DNA of 64,000 nucleotides from Uranotaenia lowii (GCF_029784155.1 NC_073691.1:124620714-124684713), one strand, 5' to 3'; positions 22,890 through 33,475 are shown, counted from the stretch's first letter. Program-made: numbers and translations. Notes: generated from the sequence alone by a model not told the origin.

Positions 22890-23350
22890 TACTCCACTTT
22901 TCATAAATTCTCATTTTAATTATTATTAATAATTTTTAAAACAAGTTATACGCGAAAAGAAAACGATGTTGATTCCTTGGCCGAAAAACTTTAGTAGATT
23001 TGTATAAAATAAAATTTCGAAGTATCCTATTAAGTACTTAAATATTTGATTCTAGAATCTGAAATTAAGAATTTTGTGCTCTGCAGAAAAGCGGAAAAGT
23101 CCTGAGGTGGACGATTCTATTCCAACTGCAGGATTCTTTAGAGATTTCAACCTAACCTCCTCATTCTGTTGAAACGGCAGTGCTGTTAAATATTATCAAG
23201 GCTTCGACAAACCATCCATGTTATAGTGGAGGATTAGACTTTTAAGTTATAGTGAGGAATATGGCTGGAATAAGCCATCGAGGAGGTCGGGGCAGTTTTT
23301 CACGGGGCACCCTATGAATCAATTTTTTTTCCTATGATGTCCCAGAGAAC

Positions 23351-23365
23351 ACATAATATTTTAAG
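23351..23365. other. empty SINE target site
   Basis: A single ACATAATATTTTAAG with uninterrupted flanks, corresponding to the duplicated target around the SINE at 13831-14030. It gives the pre-insertion state. Confidence 0.9.
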
Positions 23366-23652
23366 CATACAAAGATACTGTGAAGTGTTCGTTATATTTC
23401 CTTCAAATAACCATCATGCCTGATATCTTCAAACAATAATTGGTAATTTATCACGTGCAAACATTGCGGAAGAACGAATCAATTTATCGAAAATCAACTA
23501 ATAATAATTCAAATGCTGATTAGAGCTGTAAATGCAAAATTACAATTATAATTTATTTTGTAAATCTATCACCGCCCGAAAATCTCTGAATTGAAAAAAA
23601 TTAAAGATGAATATTGAAACTCTTGTCATTTTAGCAAATCACTTGGTATGAG

Positions 23653-24055
23653 CTTCATCGAAAGCAGAACAAATATTTCCCTCATGACTATTGGGAAGTG
23701 ACAATAAGACTTTAGACAAAGAATATGAATTATTTAAAAAAAAATACAACAGAAATAAATTCAAATTCTATGGCTATGCAGACAGTTAAATAGTGAAATT
23801 CAGAACCTAAAATCGGATTTTATTCAGATCTACAATCAACAGTGTGAAATTAAAATCGTACTATCAAATTTAAAATACAGTTCAAATACAAAATTTCAGA
23901 ATCCAAATAACAATCAGAGAAAATCAGGAATTGCAAAATTTAAAATTCAAATCCAAATATTTAATTCACTTTCATATCATTAAAACTCAAAACATCGCGT
24001 TCATGTAATGTGTTGAAAGTTTTAAAATGTAATGCGGATTAAAGCTTTAAATTTA
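23653..24055. repeat. dispersed repeat family B, copy in segment 2
   Basis: Near-identical to 14333-14735 and a diverged homologue of 5134-5527. Confidence 0.55.
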
Positions 24056-24074
24056 AAAATTATTTATCTTTCAT

Positions 24075-24435
24075 ATAAAAATGGAGAGTTTTTTTGTAAC
24101 ATCATCACGTATAACTGGACGGTCGGAATCAAGTAAAATTTTGGTACCCAAGTGTTTTTCAGGTCAGAGATGGTTTGTATAATAGTTTCGAGAATCTTAC
24201 TTTTTATAAAACGGGGGCTCTCATACAAAATCATATCCTTTTGCTGTCTTATATACAAAAATGGAGGCGTTTTCTTTGTACATCATCACGTAAAAACGGA
24301 CGGTCGGAGTGGTACTTTTGAAAATTTGGTATCCGAGAATTTTTCGGGTCGGAGATGGTTTGTATAATAGCCTCGAGAATCTCAATTTTTATGGAAGGGA
24401 GGCTCCCATGCAAAATCAACTTGAAATGGGACACA
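24075..24435. repeat. two-unit tandem repeat, 181-bp period
   Basis: Units at about 24075-24255 and 24256-24435 share ATCATCACGTA, GGACGGTCGGA, a GGTC(A/G)GAGATGGTTTGTATAATAG block and a TACAAAAATGGAG block, at about 75% identity. Copy 1 of the large duplication enters its second unit at 14936 and is cut by the gap. Related minus-strand frames in both units (about 62 codons each, sharing IIQTISD) may be chance. Confidence 0.65.
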
Positions 24436-24518
24436 ACTTGAGCAATTTTATGACAATTTTCATGAAAATTGATTCATAAGCACGAAGAAGTCAATGATGT
24501 GTAGATGAAGTTATTAGG

Positions 24519-24710
24519 TAAAATGTAAAAAAAAGCTTAATTTTATCGGCCTTATCGGTGAAAAGTGATGTCCTTTTCAGTAGGGACATCCTAAGATTAT
24601 GAAATTATGGATAGAAAGTTTGAAGAAATGATAGATGGTGAAAATGAGCGGGTAGTATTTAGAAGCATTATCATTACATATCAAATTTTTTGCAAGAGAG
24701 CGCAAGATTT
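24519..24710. repeat. dispersed repeat family C, copy 1
   Basis: Contains TTTTATCGGCCTTATCGGTG, GATGTCCTTTTCAGTAGGGA and ATGGATAGAAAGTTTGAAG. The same blocks recur in order at 30500-30612 plus 30898-30995, and at 31430-31580. Confidence 0.55.
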
Positions 24711-25258
24711 TTCTCTCATAGTCTTCAAATCATTGCCAGCGATAATATTATCCAGTTTTTTTCATTGGTCAATAATCCTCAGTTTCCATCTGATTTTTAG
24801 TCCTTATACCAGATGCACTGTTGGTTGCAGAGAGAACATGACGAAGGTTTTCTCACTTGAATCCCGCGCGGGAGCAAAATCATTTCAAAATTTACCATTA
24901 TGGTAGACTTCCTATCATATCCGATTCAAACTGTTTTAGACGACATTTTATACGATTTTTCACTATGCAGTTGGAATTGCGATTCACATCTCCATCGTAA
25001 ACGACTTAAGTTATCATTTATGTTACAATTTCATGTTTGCTGGGAAATATTTGTACTTGAAAACATTTAGTTTTTTATGAAAACAAAACAAATACCTTAA
25101 ATTTTTAAACAAAATTCATTATTTGCCATTATTGAATACAAATTAATAACTGTCAAATCGGTTTAAAATAGTATTATTTCTTGATAAAGCAGATAAGGGC
25201 ATAACGAGCACCCGGGGCATAGTAAGCACTCCTCATTACTACGAAAGTACGTATTTTC

Positions 25259-25993
25259 TTAAGGGGGGGGTAGGGTCTAACACTCTCAAAAAATCGATTT
25301 TTTTATTTTTTTTATTTTCTTATTGCAAAACATTTCAAGAATGTTGTGTCAAATTTTCAAGTCAATTGAAGCAAAACTGTAGAAGTTATAGGCCTTTATC
25401 TCCTCCTATCTAATACTGCAAGAAAGCAAGAGCAGAAACTTTAAACGCGGTTTTCTCGAAAGCACGTTTTTAAAGTCCGTGGACATCGTCATTTGAAAAC
25501 TACTTATCCGATTCTTTTCAAAATTGGAACATATTTTCTACATATAAAATACCAGACCCCAACGTGTTTATTTTTTGATTTTTTTACTTTGGGGGGATTT
25601 TAGAGGTGAAAAATGGCGGATTTTTAAGTGAAAAATCGTAGTTTTTACTTCAAACAGCCACAAAAATTTCATAAAAATATTTTTAAGTTAAATAAAAACG
25701 TTGGGGTCCAGAAAAACATCTATTAAAAATATTTTGCTCTGATTTTTTGACTTCAGATTCTGTGCTGAGATACAGTGTCCACCGCAAATCCTGTTTTCTA
25801 AAAGGCATCCTCGAAAATGCTCCGTCACCGGCTCATTTTTCAATATTTTTCTACGAAAAAATCTTTTAACAATTCTTTGTATAATGCCAAAAAATTGAAT
25901 ACATTTGTTTGAACGATAGCTCTAGAAAAAAATCGTGAAAATGGTGTTTTTTTTATACCCGTTAGACCCTACCCCCCCCCCCCCCCCCCTTAA
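25259..25993. mobile_element. 727-bp TTAA-flanked MITE with G-tract ends
   Basis: The body is 25263-25989. Left end: eight G then TAGGGTCTAAC. Right end: GTTAGACCCTA then eighteen C. Both sides are flanked by TTAA (25259-25262, 25990-25993), the piggyBac-type target. The paralogous stretch at 26413-26460 (TATTTTCTCAAATAAATTTTC) lacks the insertion, so the boundary is supported by an internal empty site. The interior is non-coding. Confidence 0.75.
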
Positions 25994-26078
25994 GTAAGTT
26001 TTCATAAGGATTAGTTTCGCACTTCTTTGTTGATAAGGAGATTTTTTTTTGCTGAAAAATTAATACTTTAGTCAACTG

Positions 26079-26233
26079 AATTATAGAGCTACAGCTTGAC
26101 TTGTTTGCATCTGATGGCAAATAAAAAAATGCCACGACCGGGAATCGAACTCGAGTGCTCTGATTATCTCTCCGACATCTTACCAATAGGTCAAATTGTC
26201 AGATGAAACTAGTCAAGCTGTAGCTCTCCAATT
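26079..26233 (-). mobile_element. foldback element with tRNA-like centre
   Basis: Arms 26079-26114 and 26199-26233 are inverted copies (core GAGCTACAGCTTGACT) with about five mismatches. The loop holds a tRNA-like segment (26131-26195, minus strand). A partial copy at 26800-26838 joins sequences that here lie at opposite ends. It may be a SINE caught in a palindrome or a pol III-bearing MITE. Confidence 0.55.
26131..26195 (-). ncRNA. tRNA-like pol III promoter sequence, SINE-type
   Basis: The minus strand reads TGACCTATTGGTAAGATG (A-box-like) and GAGTTCGATTCCCGG (B box) at tRNA spacing, then GTCGTGGCATTTTTTT. No complementary acceptor strand is present, so this is not a functional tRNA gene. 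Confidence 0.6.
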
Positions 26234-26859
26234 CATCGAGTTGAATTCGCTGCAAGATTTTACAGCAAAAAACACTCATCATGGCCCGATTAATGGAGCT
26301 TACACTGCCCAAAGGAGGTTCTCATTAAGCCCCAACAGTGATACTTTTTTGCAAAAAAATTTTTTGGGGAGATAAGGGCAAAACGAGCACCCGGGGCATA
26401 ATAAGCACACTTCTTTTCTACAAAAGTACGTATTTTCTCAAATAAATTTTCATGCGGATTTGTTTCGTACTTCCTACAGTATTAATTCTTCGCCAAAAAA
26501 GAAATCTTCCTATCATCTTTACTGTGATATTAAGAAAAAAACCAGCTAGGTTCTCAAGTGACGAAAATATTATAATTTTTGAGCACCACGTAATAAGCTT
26601 TTATGACATTAAAATCATCCTGATCTATAACGTACGCACTGCAACATTATGTACACATTGTACCATCATACAATTTTTGATTTTTCACCTTAATCAATTT
26701 TAAAACGCGTTTTTACTTAAATTTGTTGACTCGGGATGAACAAAGCACTATCAATCGGGGCACGATGAGCGTTTTCTACCGTATAATCTAGTAGCAAATT
26801 CAACTCGATGTAGTCAACTGAATAATAGAGCTAAATACATATATGTACAGACCCCATTT

Positions 26860-28665
26860 GATTTTGGCAACCTTCGATTTTGGCACAATTGAATGATTTT
26901 TTTTTAAATAACATCACCTAATATTATCCGCTTTTACAGGACCTAAAGCGTAGTTCTTTTAGAAATGGGACAGTTACGAATGCGTGTATCTCAAAAACCA
27001 TTCGCTTGATCGAAATACTTTCTATGAAGAAAATGAAGGTAATGTTATGATATTTCATGAAAAAATTTCAAAAAAATTATTTATCGTTTTTTGTTAGAGA
27101 AATTTCTATTTTATTCTTGGTATCTCCCATTGGCCGGCGCACACTTTTTTCAGTCATGGTATTGATCAGTTTTTCCAACTTATACTTTATCAAATCTATA
27201 TTTTAGGTGGCTTCACTCTCCTTCTTCAATTTTTTCTACTTTTCGCTCCAATACTTCTCTTTTAAAAGAAACTGGAAGCATTTGAGTGGATACAGTAGTT
27301 TCGAAATGAACAAATTTGATTATTTTTGACCACATTTTTGAACGTTTTTAATGGAATTTCTTCTGACAAAATCTGACAATAACGATGTAAAACCATCATA
27401 AGATGTTATAAGAAGATAGTTAGTATAAATCGTAGGTTGCGGGTGGTACATACAAGATTACTCTTTTTAGGCTTTTAAAAACAGCGAAAACCAAAGTTTC
27501 GTTTTGAAATGTTTTGTTTCTTTTCGCAGGAGCAGAATTTTAGCAAATCATTATAATTTTATACAAAATAACCAGCAAATACATACTTTAATCTACTCGG
27601 GATCTTGCAACGAGCAGACATGGTATAGGATTCAAACGCTGGAATTTATTTAAAATAGGGTATTTCATAAGTTCTGTCGATCATCAGAAATCTTTTGTCC
27701 CATAGCCTCGGTGCCGGCTTTACAGCTTACGAGCTCTGGAACTAGCAAAAAATGGTTGTTTGAGGTTGGGTTTGAATGAGTCATCATTAGGCAACACTTT
27801 CAGCTTATCGGAGAAAATTGTTTTGGACATTTTAGCGATCTATTCTTAGTTTTTCGCTTATTGAAAATTAAAAATGCTGGTATGAGACTTGACTTCCCAG
27901 ATGACCCTCAACCGTAGTTGCCGATCATGTGCTTCACTTCAATGCTTGATTTGAACTTTGTGGACATTATTGACAGTGTCAATCAACGGTTTTGTCAGCT
28001 AACAATTTGATAATGACGAATTTTAAAGGAAACTGTGCAAAATTATTTTTTTCTTTTCCTCTTGCATCGTACATAATTCAAAAACGCGTAAATTTTAAAT
28101 TTTGAAAAAAATAGGTCGAATAGTACTTTTTACAGACACAAAATGCTGTCAAAATTTTGAATATCCGATAACTAGTAAACGAGCTATTAGCAAATGAAAG
28201 TGTCCCATTTCTAAAAGAACTAAGCTTTATATAATTTTTCCATACACCCTTACTTAGTTTTAACGTTCTTGAATGTTGATAAAATAACAAACAACAAGAA
28301 CAGAGAAAGATTCCATTAGATTCGCAAAAATGACGGCAAATAGAAACATATGATAAAATTTAAAAAAAGAAAACAAATAAAAAACCAAACTAAACATGTA
28401 AAAAATATCTAAAAAAACATATAAAGTGACAAATGTGATAAGACTAAAAAAATGTAAGCATAAAAAAGATCAAAATGTATCTTAAACATGACAAATGTAA
28501 CAAAAAAAAATGATTTAAAATTATCAAAACATTATCAAAAATGGCGTCAATAGTAATAACAATGGTTTATTTCTACTCATTAAAAAAGTAACAAGCAAGT
28601 TTAAAAAAAAAACTTCGATTTTAGCAACACAAAGTTTTCGAGCGTGTTGCCAAAAACGAAAGCAC
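26860..28665. mobile_element. 1.8-kb element with inverted ends TTCGATTTTGGCAAC
   Basis: Left TTGATTTTGGCAACCTTCGA (26869) and TTCGATTTTGGCACAAT face right-end TTCGATTTTAGCAACAC and GTGTTGCCAAAAACGAAAG (28614-28665). Inside, TAGTTCTTTTAGAAATGGGA (26951-26970) recurs inverted near 28201-28222. No transposase. The interior (27000-28200) is AT-rich and I see no gene in it. Confidence 0.5.
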
Positions 28666-28689
28666 ATTATACTTTTTAAGCCGGGAAGA

Positions 28690-29700
28690 TTGGAAACAAT
28701 AATAAATAGATTTTTTTTTTCGTTGTTTAACTCCGTCCATTATTTCAACACCACCGTTAATTTCATTCATATTCAAATCAGTCCGGTGTGTGCAGTTAAG
28801 TTAAGTTATTACCCTGCGCTTCCCATAGAACATGCCCTTACGCTGTTTCATCACACCTGCAAAACAAAATACTTGCAAATCCCAACGAATCTAATTGTAG
28901 ATATCTACTTAAGTGGATGTGTATTCAAAACAACTAAGCCCATGACTCGAGACACGACAATTGGCTTGGGGGAGACACAATCGTTCGTCGCATCTCGTAT
29001 ATCGCGGCATCATTGCGCATAAATTAATCTTAAAAGCTCAAGCTGCTGCTGGGCCGTCGTCGTCTCTGAGTCTGCCTAACTATTTTCCAGAATTAGTCAG
29101 ATCAGATTTTCAACAACATGTTGACACCAACCGGGTCCGTTCAGATTACATGGCGCCAAATTTGAACCCACCACTAAGTTGCGTGATTCATTAATTCAAA
29201 ACCTTAAATTTTTGGAAGTTTAACTTGAATTCTTGAAATGCTTGCTTGATCAATTTAAATAAAAATCGAAAAAAAATTAAGCTTGAAACGGTCTAATACT
29301 GGACGTGACTATACACATGAGCATACACGTGTTATCCGATGTAACACACATTTTACACAAATAGTTCCGGTGGCAGCTGTTGATGTTGATTTCGAATCAT
29401 GTCGGTGTCTAGCAGCACCATAGTGTAATGAGCAGAAAAAATAGTGATCACTGCAATGGTCGATTTCACGCTATGCATTTACGCGGCAGGTACAAAACGT
29501 TGTCCGACATGCAACAAGTTACGGGTCATCGTCGTCGTCGAGTACACAGTTCCTGTCTGGGCGGAAGTGACAGCGGCTAGCAAGAGATTGTCAGAGTAAA
29601 AAAAAAACAGAATTATGATACCTCATCCCTCTGAAATAAGATAGTCGATATTCGTGTTTTAACAGTTAAGTTTTTATACATTTATATACACCCACAAATC
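28690..29700. other. unannotated stretch, less AT-rich than surroundings
   Basis: It contains blocks of moderate GC (28930-29080, 29380-29590) with CGTCGTCGTCG tracts. Open frames at 28690-29022 and 28961-29194 are unrecognised and have no clear splice or start context. It may be intron, UTR or regulatory sequence of a host gene. I see no repeat signature. Confidence 0.3.
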
Positions 29701-29810
29701 AGACTCTACTCCAATAATGAACTTCCCTGGAGTTGGAATAATCTGTTTAAGATTCTATGCCGGACCGGCATTAATAAGCTTTCTAATAACTGGAATTGTC
29801 CAGACGGCCA

Positions 29811-29938
29811 ATGCAGAGCGTTTTTTCTTTGGTAATCGGCGCTGGCAGAAAGACTATGGCAATAAAGTTTCGTGTGCTAACCGACTCAGATGGTGCACTA
29901 GGAAAGATATTGGACTGGAATGTTGATGAGATGATGCA
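29811..29938 (+). CDS. possible peroxiredoxin-5-like exon or pseudo-exon
   Basis: From an ATG at 29811 an open frame of 42 codons runs to a consensus donor (GTAAGT at 29939). Its centre reads KFRVLTDSDGALGKILDW. It resembles the segment of atypical 2-Cys peroxiredoxin 5 (from memory, human KVRLLADPTGAFGK): K.R.L.D..GA.GK...D. That family reduces peroxides in mitochondria, peroxisomes and cytosol. The catalytic N-terminal Cys would be on an upstream exon that I do not find, and the following exon candidates do not continue the family. Alternatives are chance resemblance or a decayed copy. Another frame (29717-29926) overlaps. Confidence 0.25.
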
Positions 29939-30215
29939 GTAAGTTCGATTCTCATTATATTTTTTGGGATGTATTATCCAATAGAATGAAAAGCTTAAAA
30001 TGTTTTTCTTGTTTCGCTTGAATGTAGTGGTCATGCATCATTTTGCCTGGGAGCTCGAGTCTTTATGCCAGTAGAGCTTTCCCAAGCATATCATTTTTTA
30101 TACAGTTTTCAGCGCATTTTCGGCACAGAGATTTGCTGAATAGGCATTGGAGTTTTGCAAGCTCTTCTATGGGTGTAGGTTGGTGCTCAAAAATGATTAA
30201 AAATTTCTAAACGAA

Positions 30216-30410
30216 ATGGAAAATTTCGAGGCACTTGATCTGAAACTAGAGAAGAACATCGGCGAAAGACGAGAACGCGTGGAAGGAGATGGAAATTCCG
30301 CTGAGAAGGTCAACTGCGGCCAACAAAGTGGACTAGGAGACACGTTTACAATCAGCCGAAAAGGAAACAATAAATTTGCCAGGATTTTCACATGGACGCT
30401 CATGACGTGA
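30216..30410 (+). CDS. unrecognised 64-codon open frame
   Basis: Starts at an ATG in AAACGAAATGG context and ends in TGA. The composition is charged (KLEKNIGERRERVEGDGN) and non-repetitive, unlike the flanks. No splice sites link it convincingly to 29811-29938. It may be an exon or a chance frame; no function is assigned. Confidence 0.15.
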   Translation: MENFEALDLKLEKNIGERRERVEGDGNSAEKVNCGQQSGLGDTFTISRKGNNKFARIFTWTLMT

Positions 30411-30499
30411 ATTTTCGCTAGACTTACAGGAATCAATTAGAAGCCGATATAAATTCACTTGATCCGTATGTGAAAATGTAGGTGATAAATTTCTCCAAA

Positions 30500-30995
30500 T
30501 TATTTAAATTTTATGCAGAGATTAATCACCGTAATTTGTGTTGGTTACTTAAATTATCGGCCTTAGCTGTGGAAAGAGATGTCCTTTTGAGTAGGGACAT
30601 CTTAGAGTAAATTCACTGGTGTTGGAAAAAAGTGGTAGAAATTTCGACACTTACGGCACATTTTGGAAAATTTTGCCATGTAAAAACAATTTCAAGATCT
30701 GTGGCCTTCTAGTTTTTTTACAACACGTGTTGTATTTTCGCATACTGTGATGCAAAAATAGCAATATTTCTATCACATACGGCTGAAAAAGAAACAGTGT
30801 TGTAAAAAAATAAAACGCCCCAAGATCTTGAAAACATTTTTGCATGGTGAAATTTTTAAAATGTCAAAATTTCTACCACTTTTATGAATTTTGCATATAT
30901 GTATGGATAGAAAGTTAGGAGAAAATGGAAGATCATGAATATTAGCGAGTAGAATTTATTTAAAGGCATTTTCATAACATATCAAATTTTTGTTC
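30500..30995. repeat. dispersed repeat family C, copy 2, split by an insertion
   Basis: Blocks AATTATCGGCCTTAG, GATGTCCTTTTGAGTAGGGA (to about 30612) and ATGGATAGAAAGTTAGGAGA (from about 30902) match copy 1 (24519-24710), where they are contiguous. The 285 bp in between is a foldback insertion. Confidence 0.55.
30627..30884. mobile_element. 258-bp foldback MITE
   Basis: Arms of about 110 bp start AAAGTGGTAGAAATTT on both strands and share CAAGATCT and TTTTTTTACAACAC. The centre is TGTTGTA...TGTTGTA sequence. Family C copy 1 is uninterrupted at this point, which supports insertion. Confidence 0.65.
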
Positions 30996-31160
30996 AACAC
31001 GGGTCAACTACTATGAAGTGGTAGATACAGATAGAGTTGCATCTACCGCGCAATATTTTATATTGTTTTGTTTTTATTGTTAGTTCCGATTAGAAATCAT
31101 ATAATCTATTTCGACCTTGTTAACACAAAATGCCAAACAGCTGTAAAAATTCGAAAAGGT

Positions 31161-31436
31161 TTAATTTTCTAAGGAAAGATTAGGATCAGATTCGAGAAAT
31201 TCGACAGGATTGATCGAATCATTCAATGCTTCGATTTCCGATGCATCCATACTTTTATCATCAGACTCACTCATCATTGTTATTATTTCTTCCAAAACAC
31301 ATCTATCGATGTGCCTTCTCACTTTGTTATCATCGCGTTCGTTATAACCGGAGTTTGGTTGCGATACGTCTGATAGTGAACTACCACCGACGCTATGATA
31401 TCGGGTTTATTTCGATTTTTTTCCAAAAATTTTTTT
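31161..31436 (-). CDS. unrecognised acidic open frame on the minus strand
   Basis: About 91 codons open from an upstream stop to TAA at 31161-31163. The only Met codons are in its second half (…EEIITMMSESDDKSMDASE). It is hydrophilic and acidic and could be an exon fragment. No splice acceptor is convincing, and it overlaps family C copy 3 at its start. No function is assigned. Confidence 0.2.
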
Positions 31437-31580
31437 TTAAATTTTATGAAGAGATTAATCAACGTAAATTTTTACTTAATTTATCGGCCTTATCGCTGAG
31501 AAGTGAGAAGTTTTTTTTTATAGATGGATGGAAAGTTAGAAGAAAATGAAAGATTGTGAAAATGTCAAAGTAGGCACCGC
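31430..31580. repeat. dispersed repeat family C, copy 3
   Basis: AATTTATCGGCCTTATCGCTG and GGATGGAAAGTTAGAAGAAA blocks, with the GATGTCC block decayed. Confidence 0.5.
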
Positions 31581-31589
31581 ATAAATGAT

Positions 31590-31978
31590 TTAACCTTTTT
31601 TCTTGAGGTTGATAGAGGCATGGTGGATTCAACGTTTTTATGTTCCCGCTTGACAGCGAACAAAAGGACTTTGAATTTGAGACGACGCAGGCATTATGCG
31701 CTAGACCATCGCAGGACGAACTACAGTCGCAACGAACCTGCTTTCCGTTTCATGAGGAAGGGGAATAATATTAGCAGCGTCATAGACCTTTATTTAAGCA
31801 TCCCGACCATCAAGAAGCTATATGTGCTATGTTTAAGAAATCAATTGTATGTTCGATAATTTTTAACTAGCTCGGATGACGGGCTGTGCCCATATTTAGT
31901 GTAGGGAAGAATGACCCTGGCAGTTAAACTTCCTTGAAAAAAAACTGCCATTTTTTTATCCTAAATAAATAAATAAAT
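31590..31978 (+). mobile_element. 5'-truncated LINE, end of ORF2 and 3' tail
   Basis: The frame ending at 31859 reads …LDHRRTNYSRNEPAFRF…VIDLYLSI. This fits the C-terminus of reverse-transcriptase ORFs of I/LOA/Jockey-type non-LTR elements (RTNYG..EP...M..fN....D..ls). After the stop there is a 3' stem-loop (TGGCAGTT … AACTGCCA, 31918-31950) and a (TAAA)n tail (31962-31978). The 5' part is missing, as usual for dead-on-arrival copies. No target duplication was identified. Clade assignment is from memory of the motif. Confidence 0.55.
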
Positions 31979-32082
31979 GAGCGGTTATAACTGATTCGTT
32001 CATGCGCACTGCAAATTTTTCGCTTGTGGGGCGAACCACGCTTGGCCTACTAATGCGTGATGGTAGATGCAACTCTATCTTT

Positions 32083-33475
32083 TTTTTTAGCATAGTAAAA
32101 TTACTAGATCCGTGGTTTAAATGAACAACACGCAACCATATTTTTGAGTCAATAATGTTTTGTTCTTGATATTACCATGCGCATAGTAATTTTACTTTGT
32201 GTTAATTTTGGCTGCGCATAGTAATTTCGACTGCATTCATAGTAAAATTGTCAATGAAAGGATGAGTTGTTTTACTTCGTGCAGAGTAAAATTGATATGT
32301 TTAATGATAAAACCAGTATGCGTTATGATAGGAATTAGAACAGGTAGATGGATTTAAATAGTTAACTTACCACGTTGCATGGTCTTATTACCCCGCAGCA
32401 TAATGGATTTTACCCCTTTCATGGTGTTTTCTTCTTCTTCTTCTTCTTCTTCTTCTTCTTCTTCTTCTTCTTCTTCTTCTTCTTCTTTTACTTACATAGC
32501 CAAAACATGTGAGCATCCTGGAAAATGGAAGACTTGCGTCCTTCATTTTTCTTTTCAACGTAATCTCTGTTACATTTAAACATGCATTGCAGAGATTACT
32601 ACGGCCAGGCCAACCATGTGGTGAATACCGCAAAAGATACTGGAACATGGGGAGGAATAATGCGTGGAGCTCCCTACCAAACGCTTCATATGATTTATGT
32701 ACAAAAACTCTAAATAAAAATCATGCAAAGCAAAAGTCTAAAATCGTTAAAAAAGTTGGATCTCACCAAAAAGGTAATCTTCGACAGTTGACAGGAGCCG
32801 ACTGATGCTGATGCTCAGTAGTACAGTTAGTACAGTTAGTACAATGACGATCACGAAAAAAACACGTTTCTGGCCTATATTGGGTAACAGAAATCTTGTC
32901 CTCCCCGTCTAGTAACTCTTTCAATTTCACCGAGATTTCGCCGGTGGATACTTTGACACTTTATCCCAGCCTTCACTCTGATACACTTTTAGATAATTTT
33001 CTATCCATTTTCCGATGTTTAATTGAGGATTTTATAAAATTTTCGCGGACGAAGAAAAAATCGCGTGTTTACCCCTTTCATGGTGTTTTCGAAGCTTTTA
33101 TTCAAAACACTTGTTTACATATTCAATTTTTATTATAACATATATACACAACAAAAGAAATCACTACATTTTTTCAGTTCACTTCACCCCATCTCAAACG
33201 TCGATCCCTCCCTGAAAAGATTTTCAAGAAAAATCAATAAATTTCAAATAACATAAAAAATATGATTATGTTACTTACATATTTAAAATCGATGTTTTCA
33301 AGTGGCGTTCCTTGGCGGATCCAGCTCTATTTTATTTCCCATGCCAGCAAAACAAAATAAATTTCATCAAAACCACCTAATTTTCGATCAAATATTTAAA
33401 AAAATAATATTTACCAAGTTCAGTCACGTTCAGCTTTTATCTAAACAAAGCATAGTAAAATTACTGTATCCGGGA
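32083..33475. repeat. CATAGTAAAATTAC-motif repeat region
   Basis: AGCATAGTAAAATTACT followed by (A/G)(G/T)ATCCG occurs at 32090 and 33447. Variants GCATAGTAATTTTACT and ATAGTAATTTCGAC lie near 32184-32250, and more lie at 37075-37195, including CACATAGTAATATTACTATG. TTACCCCTTTCATGGTGTTT is also directly repeated (32410 and 33070). Probably decayed MITEs bordering the long inverted repeat. No gene. Confidence 0.4.
32431..32487. repeat. (CTT)n microsatellite
   Basis: About 19 copies of CTT. The apparent poly-Ser (plus) and poly-Arg (minus) frames over it are repeat artefacts. Confidence 0.95.

Larger units (their letters stand above)
17039..24286. repeat. large duplicated segment, copy 2
   Basis: Matches 7504-14965 at about 99.8% by eye, but lacks the SINE and continues intact past the point where copy 1 meets the gap. 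Differences include CTTTCGAGCG versus CTCTCGCGCG near 17312/7777 and single substitutions near 19529, 20250, 20417, 20581, 22526 and 22950. Confidence 0.95.
25190..26780. mobile_element. element with iterated GGGGCATAATAAGCA motif, hosting two insertions
   Basis: AGGGCATAACGAGCACCCGG followed by GGGGCATAGTAAGCAC (25197-25228) is repeated at 26376-26408, with a further GGGGCACGATGAGC at 26757. Reverse-oriented variants are near 26281 and 26325. After each doublet comes AAAGTACGTATTTTCT. Two younger insertions sit inside: the TTAA MITE (25263-25989) and the tRNA-bearing foldback (26079-26233). The ends are not resolved. No coding region. Confidence 0.45.
31030..32079. repeat. 18-bp exact inverted pair bounding a 1-kb segment
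   Basis: GATAGAGTTGCATCTACC (31030-31047) recurs as its exact reverse complement at 32062-32079. Between them are family C copy 3, the minus-strand frame at 31161 and a LINE end. The pair may be termini of a composite element. Confidence 0.4.

Noticed and set aside
24064..24434. Two related 61-64 codon minus-strand frames sharing IIQTISD
   Set aside because: Explained by the 181-bp tandem repeat; no start context or family.
26131..26195. Functional tRNA gene (also at 13843, 38854, 60836)
   Set aside because: A and B boxes are present but acceptor stems do not pair; these are SINE-type sequences.
32379..32648. Poly-Ser and poly-Arg frames
   Set aside because: Artefact of the (CTT)n microsatellite.
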